This document shows, one piece after another, positions 55,646-64,000 of a stretch of DNA of 64,000 nucleotides. The stretch spans positions 62,001 to 126,000 of the forward strand of contig PYSS01000054.1 of the NCBI GenBank assembly GCA_003049465.1, in the 5' to 3' direction. The notes beneath the pieces were generated by a model that made no database searches, was not told the origin of the DNA, and saw only the letters and a program-made list of their open reading frames with translations. A program made the translations under genes and the position numbers. This DNA is from Magnaporthiopsis rhizophila (taxonomy: Eukaryota > Ascomycota > Sordariomycetes > Magnaporthales > Magnaporthaceae). How positions within the stretch are numbered: the stretch's first letter is position 1; each line of letters begins with the position of its first letter.

Positions 55646-57774
55646 ATGGCTGGGTGGGTGGTGGTAACAATATTAGGAGGAGGGACTGAAGTATAGGTTA
55701 CGTTTTGTAAATTGCAGTGGATGGATGGGGAGAGTTCAGGGGTAATGTATATCGGACCTTATAAGACCGTCTGCCGATGGTAATAGCTCACTGTGCAGTT
55801 GCCGGGATTGCAAGCGCCCTACCTTGCTTCAGCGATGACAAGTCTGGCTGTGCTCGTCGACAACGCCCAGCCGTGTGCCGGTTGCCGTGCTGGCAGGGTA
55901 TTGCATAAAGCCGCTCCTCATGGTGAGGTCGCCTGTCTGGAGATACAGGGTGGTCACGGCGACCTTTAGCCGGACCCCGCTGTCTGCACAGACTGCCCTG
56001 CGATCCGGCACATGCAGTGGCAGCGGGCCGGCCGCACAGATACGTATCTGCCCACGGGCTCCACACGCCCCGATAAGGTGGACTGCAGTTTCCTTTCTGG
56101 GCGTGGAGCGGGGGCAGGGCGCGAGCGAGATGGACGGGTAATATCTCGAAAACGACAGAACTGGTTCAACTCATGTGCTGCTTTTGGAACGGCACCACCT
56201 TCTTTATTGGGCGAGCTGTGGGATGTGTCCGATACCCGAATTTTAGCCGTGCTCGGCTAGGCCCAGACGGGTTAGACCAGTTCTGTTGTTTCGTGGAGAG
56301 GCTATGTCGTCGTATAGCAGGTCGGCCCGACTGCTCACTGGGTAATACGGTGGTCGCACACTTTACCACGTTTACATGCCTGTGGCGGGCTGCTCATGGA
56401 CCGAGTCTTCACGTGACATGGGCAGGCGGATATCTCGTGATCGGACAACCCCCCGAGTTTCCTCATAGATTTGGATACCCTAACGAGAAGCAATCAGCAT
56501 TGGTTTCCTCCTCTTCTACCTTGGCACGTGCTCGGCGTGCAATGCAAAAGGGGAGGCGCAGTCGCACTTCAATGCAGGCTCCGCTACGATACGCCGCTCT
56601 GGTCCATTCAATATTTACCAACCCTCCGCAAATAAATGTAAAAACTGGTAACAGTTATCCGCCGTCAGCTTTGTGCCGTCCGCTTCGTGCCCACCCGAGA
56701 TTCGAGCGCGGACGCGCACGAGCGGTCCGTCAACCCAACGCCAACGTCGTTGAACGTTACGCGTCCGAAGCTCGGCCGAGCTTTTTGGCCAAGAGCTTCA
56801 TTCCCCAGAGCCGCGCGGGTCTTTTTGCGGGCGCACAAGATACTGTCAACACGAGTCAGTTTTTGCAACGGTCACCGCGCCGTTAAAACGACGGGCCGTT
56901 CGATAGACAGGACCTGAAGTGGGGTTGATAACCATAAACCCCCCACAATCAGCAGCCGAATGGCTCGTCTACGAAATTGGTCAAGATTGGGTTGAGCCGG
57001 TGCCAGTGTGTGGCTGCCTCACCTTAGCCTCGATCTGTGTGATCTGGAGAAGCTGGTTGGCGCTACCGGCCATGAAAGCCAAAACAGGCAACATGACGAC
57101 CAGCCAACCCCGACCATTCGTCTGCCAGGCCAGGGTGGCGGCACAGGGACTAGCCTGCTTCAACTGAAGACGAACCAAAGGCTTCTGCCATCAGATCTAT
57201 CAACCGCCCCTGATCGTTTCTTGTCTGCAGGTTGCGTATATTGCGCATAACAGATCAAATATTGGACCCACGAACCAAGGCCGACAACAGCTCCTCTAAC
57301 ACACGACGTCCTCTCGCCAGAGCCGCGCCCCGTCGCTGCCTTTCTGGGGCAGCCTCGCATGGACCCCATCTTGGACGCGCCCGACCCAGGGGTCCCTGTC
57401 CAACTACTAACCTCGCTTCCTCTGCTGGCTCTTCATTGGAGCGCACTCTCGAACTACCCCTGCCACCTAGGTACCACTGCCGTTGCTTCCGAGGATGACC
57501 CCTGGGTGGCCTTGGTGCCGCCTTGCTGACCGACCTGTGTTGACGTGTGATAGATAGAATTTGCGGCACATGGCCTCCATTGCCTGGCAGTACAAAACAA
57601 GGTGTTCCGCCGGCCATGTCGGACGTTACTTCTCCTGTCGGCAGAGACGCCTCCTCGTCTTCCCGTCACATACCCCCATTCTCGGGCTTCCTCGCTGCAG
57701 CCAGCCGTTCTTTTCACACACTTATTGTGTAATTCCGTCACTCTTTATTCGTCTGACACGTCCAAACCACCGCC
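55646..57774. other. Long intergenic spacer
   Basis: 2.1 kb with no supported gene. It contains a short inverted-repeat element (56147-56294) described separately. Confidence 0.5.
56147..56294. repeat. Small inverted-repeat element, MITE-like
   Basis: The left end CGACAGAACTGGTTCAAC (56153-56170) and the right end, read in reverse complement as CAACAGAACTGGTCTAAC (56288-56271), match at 15 of 18 positions. Similarity extends outward through CGAAA on both sides. The roughly 148-base unit could be a miniature transposon or a chance hairpin. No target-site duplication is certain and no second copy was seen. Confidence 0.35.
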
Positions 57775-59442
57775 ATGGTGGGCCCACGCTCTTTGATCCC
57801 TGTCCTTGGGGCTCTCTCGCTGCTGGCGTCGTCGGCCGTTGCCGGCGACGTCCTTGCCAGCGACGCCGGCGCCGACTCGTGCCAGTGCACGCCCGAGAAC
57901 CAACGGGTGCGCTACATCGTGGTTGAGATGCCCGAGCAGCCGCCCGCGCCCGTTGTCAACGCCGCGTCGGAGCAGCCGGCTCCCGTCATGCCGGCGCCCG
58001 AGAACCCAGGCACCAACACCACCACCGACTTCGGCCCCTGCAAGGCCCCCGACGTCGACACCTCGGACCCCGTCCACATCGTGCCGGCCAAGCAGATCTC
58101 GCTCTTTTACGCCCAGCCCGAGGGCTCTGTCGCCGCCGCCAATGTGCCTGTCCCTGTGGCGCCCGCGGTCCACAAGAGCTCGCACCCCTTCTCCAACGGC
58201 ACCGGCGGCGCTGGCTTCACCATGACCGCGCCCCAACAGGGCAGTGGCCAGATCAACATGACCATGACCACCAACAACACCTTTGTGGCCCTCGAGTACA
58301 TCGCCGCCGTCACCGAGGTCGCCTGCGGCGCCGGCAAGATGACGGTCACGTTTGCCGACAAGGTCGCGTTCCAGGCGGCTGCCGACAACTGGGTCTCGGT
58401 CGCCGACGGCCTCGTCCTGATCACCAACAACAACGGCAACTGCGACTCGGAGCTGGAGCGTGGCTTCTACCAAGTCAGCAACATCGTGGCCGACGCGGCG
58501 GCGCTGTCCATCTCGGCCACCACCGCGGCCAAGAAGATCGAGGACATCGCGGGCGAGCTCGAGATGACCTTCTCGTCGCTTCCCGCCGCTCAGCTGCAGC
58601 GCCGCCTCACGTGGGACCCCAGGGTCAGCGTCGGCTGGGGCGCTGCTCTGCCGGAGAAGAAGACGCTCTTCAGCGTCCCGCCCTACGTCGACATCACGGC
58701 CGACTCGGCGCACTTCAACACGTCGGTCACCTTCTCGGGATACCTCAAGTTCAACTTCTGGAAATTCAAGCTGGACGACCTGTACTTTGACATCGACGCC
58801 AGCCTCGACACGGCCGTCGCGCTGTCGGCCAACGTGCAGGCGGCGTACAAGAACACCTTCATGTACGCGCCCGACGACCTGTCGTGGACCGTCGTGTCGG
58901 TTCCCGGCATCGTCGCGCTCGGCCCCGGCGTGGCCTTTGGCGTCGGCGTGGACCTGGCCACCAGCGGCGCCGTCGGCGTCAAGACGCAGCTGAGCGCCCG
59001 CATGCCGGCCGGCAACGTGCACATCGACATGAAGAACAAGTTCAAGACCACGGCCACGGGCTGGAACCCCAAGTGGGAGGCGGACGCGCAGATCAGCCAA
59101 AAGGCCGAGGTGCAGGCCGACGTGTTTGCCAGCCTCAAGGTCGAGCTCGCCGTCAAGATCCTGGGCGGCATCATCGACCTCAGCTCCGGCCTGACGGCCA
59201 TCCCGCGCGTCAACAACAAGTTCACGCTCCAGGGCGAGCAGGGCGTGGCGACCGGCGGCAGCTTCACCAGCATCGGCGGCGAGCTCAGCCAGAAGAAGCC
59301 CAGCGTGGCCCCGTGCGAGCAGGGCGTCAGCCTCAAGTCGGACTTTGTGTTTGCGCTGGACGGCCACCTGACCAAGTACTGGACGGGCAGGCTGTACAAC
59401 GTGACGGTGCCTATTACCGACAACTGCTGGAACTGGGTGTAG
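57775..59442 (+). CDS. Large secreted protein, probably DUF7029/DUF7223-type
   Basis: Single exon, 555 residues. The signal peptide is MVGPRSLIPVLGALSLLASS, with cleavage near AVAGD. Two cysteines (SCQCTPEN) and a Pro/Ala-rich linker follow. A beta-rich first domain includes VPAKQISLFYAQPEG, ITNNNGNCDSELERGFYQVS and a FNTSVTFSGYLKFNFWKFKL core. A second beta domain has SVPGIVALGPGVAFGVGVDL. The layout recalls fungal secreted proteins annotated with DUF7029 and DUF7223, but that is from memory. No catalytic residues are recognised. Several N-x-T sites fit secretion. It is convergent with the LDS gene (about 316 bases between stops). Confidence 0.8.
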   Translation: MVGPRSLIPVLGALSLLASSAVAGDVLASDAGADSCQCTPENQRVRYIVVEMPEQPPAPVVNAASEQPAPVMPAPENPGTNTTTDFGPCKAPDVDTSDPVHIVPAKQISLFYAQPEGSVAAANVPVPVAPAVHKSSHPFSNGTGGAGFTMTAPQQGSGQINMTMTTNNTFVALEYIAAVTEVACGAGKMTVTFADKVAFQAAADNWVSVADGLVLITNNNGNCDSELERGFYQVSNIVADAAALSISATTAAKKIEDIAGELEMTFSSLPAAQLQRRLTWDPRVSVGWGAALPEKKTLFSVPPYVDITADSAHFNTSVTFSGYLKFNFWKFKLDDLYFDIDASLDTAVALSANVQAAYKNTFMYAPDDLSWTVVSVPGIVALGPGVAFGVGVDLATSGAVGVKTQLSARMPAGNVHIDMKNKFKTTATGWNPKWEADAQISQKAEVQADVFASLKVELAVKILGGIIDLSSGLTAIPRVNNKFTLQGEQGVATGGSFTSIGGELSQKKPSVAPCEQGVSLKSDFVFALDGHLTKYWTGRLYNVTVPITDNCWNWV

Positions 59443-59758
59443 GGTGCGTTTTTGTGGCGATGAGCGCTGTGTGATACCATCGTTGTAATATTTCCTTTGT
59501 AATGTTTAGTATACCCTGTATGTATTTTAGCTGATGTTGGGTAATTGATGAGTGCATGTTGATCATCAAGTCGTGAGTCTGTTGTTGAATGTGTGGATCA
59601 GATGTGTCGGTCATTCTTGCGAACATGGGATGGCAGAAAGGTGGCGAAACGGAGTGGTATTAAGCATTTGCTGCACAATGAAAAGCGCAAACAACAGTAC
59701 CAAGCACACTAAACAGGAGACGCGTTACTTCCAAAACAAACAAACCAGTGTCAACGCC
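59443..59758. other. Convergent intergenic spacer
   Basis: Between the stop codons of the secreted protein gene (+) and the LDS gene (-). Nothing else is seen. Confidence 0.6.
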
Positions 59759-62700
59759 CTACTCATCCCACATAATCCGCATGCTGCAGGGAAACGGCCA
59801 AACCCCACCCCAATCCTCACGCATGTAGACGAAAAACCCGCCGGGCCGGGGCACCTTCTTCAGCTCGCCCTGGGGCCCCTTGACCCTCCTCACGTTGTTA
59901 CGCCTAAACAAGGCGCGGAACATCTCGGTCAGCGCAACCTGGCTGGCCTCGCGACCCAGACAGGCGTGGGGGCCGACGCCGTAGTGTATGTACCCTTCGA
60001 GCGGACGGCGCGGGTTGATGGTGGTCGGGTCGGGGAACCTGCGGGGATCCTTGGCGGCGTCGACAAAGCTGACAAACACCCTATCGCCGGGGATAACGCG
60101 CACCTCGCGGCCGTCGTCCTCGCGGATCACGGCCGCCGACGACGCCTCGCGGTAGGCGCCGAAAGTCCCCGCCATGCGGATCCCTTCCATCGCGTAGCCC
60201 AGGAGTAAGGCGTCCGTCTCGGCCGAAGAAGGCTGGGTGGCCACGGCGTGGATCTCGGGGACGTGGTGCTTGTTGGCGTCGGCCAGGTAGAAATCGACTG
60301 CTTGCGCAAACACCTGCGCCTGGTTGGGCACCATGGCGCCCGCGGTCGGGAGGACCTGGCTCCAGGCGATGTCGTAGTTTGACAGCCCCGCCTTTTTCAG
60401 GCCCTTGATGACGCTGTTGCCGTAGATGGCGAGCGGGTCGTCGGGCGACGGCTTGCCCGCGAAGAGACCTTTGAGCCCGAGGACGCCGTTGACCATCTTG
60501 ACGTTTGTCTCGACGAGCTTGCCCAGCTGGTCGCAGACCGTCTTTGTGGCCTGGCGCAGCGGGAACGACTTCACGGGATCCATGTCGAAGAAGATTGTCA
60601 CAAAGATCAGTGACAGGACCGTGTACAGCTCCTGCTCGCTGTAGATGCCCTTGGGGTTCTGCTTTGTCTTGAGCGGGAGGCCAAAGACGCGAGACGCAAA
60701 GTGCACGTGCGCCATGTTCCCCACGTCGCGGACGATGTCCACGGTCCGGCTGCCGGGCTTTCCGAGGACGTAGCTCTTGTCGGCCAGCAGCTGCTCCGTC
60801 ATGGCGGCGTAAAAGGCCTTGACGTGCGAGTGCCACCCGTCCTTGTACAGCTGCGCGTGCATGCAGGCCCGCTGGCCCGCGTGAAGCTGCGTGTCTCCCG
60901 ACAGCATGAAGCGGGCGCCGCCCTCGCCCATGAGGTAGCGGAGGCCCTCGTGCCACGTCACCTTGAACACGTCCTGGTTCTCGAGCACGTGCTGGGCGCC
61001 GCCGTAGCTGGTGATGTTGATGCGCTGCGGGATGGCCGTCGGGCGGGCAAAGTCGAAACGGTCGGCGCGGCCCAGGCTCGTCAGGATCCGGCGGTTCTCG
61101 TCGGGCACCACCATGGGGTAATGGGCGTAGACCGAGTTGTACTTGAAGTGGTTGGGGAAGGCGCGGATAAAGAGCTTGTAAAACACGCAGCCGTGGTTGA
61201 CGTTGAGGTCGTACTGCACCTCGTTGTAGCCCCAGTTGGTGAGGGCGCGCGGGCTGTAGTCGGTGGTGTAGAACCTGTCTCCGCGCACCAGACACACGGC
61301 GTCAGACAAGACGACGCGCGAGATGGTGTAGGTCGGCGCGATGCCCACACCGGGCACCATGGGCTTCTTGTCCTCCTCGGCCACCAGACCCGGGTACAGC
61401 TCGACAAAGTCTGGGTGGTCGTACAGGCGGCGCAGCTGGTCGGCTACGGCCGGGTCCGAGTTGATCTCCTCAAACGTCTCGTGCGGCTTGAGCCCAAAGT
61501 GCTTGCGGAACTCGTTGAGCCCGGCCAGGTTCCACTTGCGGCCCTGCAGGATGCCTAGGATCTCGACGGGCCGCATGGCCTGCGGCACGTTGCGAGCCCC
61601 AAAGGCACCCGCCACGTCCTCGACCGCGTCAGAGATGCAGTTGACGAGATCGTCGTCGCGGAACCGTCCGTCGGGACCACGCTGGTAGCCGCCAAACGTG
61701 CGCTTGGCAGGGTCGTCGGGAATGGACCGCTCGAACGCGGCGAACCCCTTGAACATGTCGGTGTGGCTGACCTCCTCGGCCGGCTTGCCAAACAGCTCGT
61801 GGTAAAAGTCCTGCACCCACTTGTCGTCCTTCTCCGAGATGCACGAGTGCCAGCGGTAGCACAGGTTGAACTCGGCCGACACGGCGTTTCCCGTGCCTCG
61901 CTCGGCCCCCTTTTCGGTGCCCACGCTGGCGCCCGTGGCCTGACGCGGGTCTAGCGTCCACGTCGTGTCGACGCGGTTGAGGTTGACAATGTTGCGCACG
62001 TAGTCGACCAGAGTAATGTTGATGTAGAGCCCCGACGTGATCAGCCGCGCCGTCTGGAACAGGTCATTGTCGTGCTTGCGCCACGCCGCCGCCCGCGCCT
62101 CGCTGTTGTTGGCGAGCCGGCTGTCGTCAGGCGGGGTGAAGCGCCCGTTCTCGTTGATGACGGCCAGGTTGGCCGCCACGTGGTTGTGGAACCGGTTGAA
62201 CATGATGAGCAGCACGCTGACGCCGGGAGGCATGCCCACCAGCCGCTTGTCCGCGTACGTGTCGGGCTTGAGCATCCCACCCTTGAAGGTGCGGATCGAG
62301 TCCTGCATCTCCTGGCTGTTGCCGTACAGCGGCGCCAGGTCCAGGTACGACGACGATTTGTTGCGCGTCGGCTCGCGATAGTCGGTCCAGAAGATGTCGT
62401 GGATGATGATGGTGGCCCAGTACCAGAGGATGCTCGACACGTTGTTGGGGTGCTTGCGGAACGTCTCGTTGGTCCGCCCCATGACGGCGTCGAAGATGGT
62501 GTTTGGGTCGGGCAGCGCTCCGGGAGGCACCACCGTCGGCAGCACCGACCGAGCATACGTGCTGCCCGCCGCGCCCAGCGACGGCAGGATCACGTTGTTG
62601 TTGGACCCGTCGGGCTCGCGGTACATGTAGCGGTCGCCAATGTAGTTCATGGGCGGGTGGTCCAGCGAGTACCACAGCTCGCCCAGGAAGTCGTTGGTCA

Positions 62701-63215
62701 GCTTGACCCGGTTCTTGGAGTGGTGCGGCAGGTTGGCCACCAGCGAGATGACGTGCTCCATGATCATGGTCTTGTCGTCCGTGATCAGCTCGCCCTTTAG
62801 CTTCTTCTTGATGAGCGCCCGCAGCGTGCGGAGGTCTGGTGTGTGTTAGCAGAAGGCCGAGACGAGGATCAGGAGAAAGACAAACAAAAAAGAACTCACC
62901 CTGCTTGCGAATCACCTTGAGGTCCTCCCGCAGCCCCGTCTGCGCCTTCTCGGTCGCGTACGTGCCGTCGCCATTCTGCGTGGGCAGAGGCCGCCGCGAC
63001 GCCTGCATCAGCTGCGCAAACTGATGCAGCGACGCCGCCGCGCTCTGCTTGTTCTTCTTGGGCGGCTTGCCCCCGTTGGCCAGCGGCGGCAAAGGCGAGC
63101 TCTTCTTGGGGATCAGGCCGTTGGTGCTGCTCGTCGCCGACACGCCATTGGTCGTGGCCTCGGGCGCCCCGTTGGTCGTGGCCGTGGCCGTGCTGTTCTT
63201 TGGCTGTGACGCCAT
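59759..63215 (-). CDS. Dioxygenase-P450 fusion, linoleate diol synthase / Ppo type
   Basis: Two-domain oxylipin enzyme. The N-terminal heme dioxygenase makes a fatty acid hydroperoxide, which the C-terminal P450 domain isomerises, for example to 7,8-dihydroxylinoleate. Exons 63215-62900 and 62835-59759 join in phase 1 for 1,130 residues. The N-terminal ~100 residues are Asn/Thr/Lys-rich and disordered. The dioxygenase domain has the distal histidine in IIIHDIFWTD and the catalytic Tyr431/proximal His434 in EFNLCYRWHSCIS. The P450 domain has VPNQAQVFAQAVDFY and the heme loop GVGPHACLGREAS (Cys about 1062). Both active sites look complete. Ppo/LDS enzymes shape sporulation and plant interaction in related fungi. 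Confidence 0.95.
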
Positions 63216-64000
63216 CGTGTCCCGCGGATGATGTCGTCTGCCACTCGGTGTCTACTGGTGGGGAAGAAGGAGAGAGAGAGTGTGTTTTTTTTCTCGTGAG
63301 AGGACGACAGGAGGGAGAAGAAGGATGGGGCCAGAGAGATGATTTGGCCGGCAGAAATACGGCAGAGAAAAAGAGAGAGAAAGGGAGGAAGCACAAGGGG
63401 TCCGGGAGGCGGGAGCCCTCAGAGACGCCGAGGTCAGACACTTCTGTCTAGCCATACACGCCATCCTCCATCTGGCGCGTCACCAGAAAAGGGAGGGCCA
63501 ATCTGTGATGCGACACCTGGTGTTCCCCGGTCGTGGCTCGCTGCCATCGGTTACAGGGGTCACCATCGTCCGCAGCCCCCTCACGGACTCTATTACCCAG
63601 AGCTGGCCAACCAGCGCCTCGTGATTGCATATCATCGACACAACCGGACAAACCGTCTTTGGGGAAGATCAGCCGCCGCCGGGCGGGATAGTCCAGCTCG
63701 AAATTGCATCGATCCGTCGAGGCGCCGGACTATGCGAAGCTGCTGATTCGCTGCTGGAGAGAAGGTCAAGTCGTATGCACTGCACGAGCATGCTGTGCTC
63801 CCCTACCACCACGTCGACCCCCCCTCCTTTCTCCTCTGCCGTCTCGTCACTCTCTCGCCTCGTTGCTCGCGCACCAGGCCAATATCATCAAAGAGAGGGG
63901 CTGGAGACCGCATTCGATTGGCTGCAGAAAGGTGGCGTCCGGACTTTGCTCGCTCGGCCAGTCGTTTTCTGCATATGATCGGCGCTGGGGCGGTGAGTGA
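63216..64000. other. LDS promoter side, no further gene
   Basis: Contains the 5' flank of the LDS gene (-) with a GA-rich patch near 63264-63330. No other gene is supported up to the window end. Confidence 0.5.

Overview
This window is nuclear DNA of a filamentous ascomycete, most likely a Sordariomycete. The genes have short GT-AG introns with CTAAC-type branch points, GC-rich third codon positions and poly-A/poly-T-rich spacers. Marker families fit: NOP56, VPS4, ubiquitin-S27a, P450nor, a linoleate diol synthase, a GH7 cellulase and a siderophore transporter. The dioxygenase-P450 fusion is best known from Gaeumannomyces/Magnaporthe and Aspergillus, so a Magnaporthales relative is possible, but that is inference.

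Layout. 0-9 kb: a hypothetical ORF interrupted by a poly-A/N tract, prefoldin subunit 6 (-), an ankyrin protein, a tRNA-like Pol III element, two uncharacterised proteins and an AdipoR/PAQR membrane protein. 9-20.8 kb, mostly housekeeping: nitric-oxide reductase P450nor, a small hydrophilic protein, the divergent pair RPS26 (-) and ubiquitin-S27a (+), a GH18 chitinase, NOP56 and VPS4 (-). 20.8-24.1 kb: a gene-poor island with a tandem repeat and a decayed reading frame. 24.1-35.3 kb: an uncharacterised low-complexity protein, a six-helix membrane protein (-), a DHA2-like MFS transporter and a Zn2Cys6 regulator (-). 35.3-39.9 kb: spacer plus a shattered monocarboxylate-transporter-like MFS pseudogene. 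39.9-47.6 kb: a GNAT acetyltransferase, an inositol-phosphatase-family nucleotidase, an NCS1 permease (-) with an assembly gap, and an F-box/2EXR-like protein. 48-64 kb: a siderophore transporter preceded by two ATCAGATAA sites, a GH7 cellulase, a Dal5/Tna1-type MFS transporter, a large secreted protein and a 7,8-linoleate-diol-synthase-type Ppo enzyme (-).

The genes do not form an obvious biosynthetic cluster. The most connected signals are iron (tandem ATCAGATAA sites plus siderophore transporter), nitrogen (paired GATA sites beside the NCS1 permease; P450nor) and plant-material or oxylipin functions (GH7, GH18, Ppo/LDS).

Three genes with otherwise convincing open frames carry apparent single-base frameshifts (about 3,900 and 4,350; 7,641; 45,025). 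Together with the N/homopolymer tracts, this makes assembly indels a serious alternative to pseudogenisation. I see no CRISPR array, no intact transposon and no clearly new multi-gene system. Exon boundaries were set by eye from splice consensus and reading-frame continuity.
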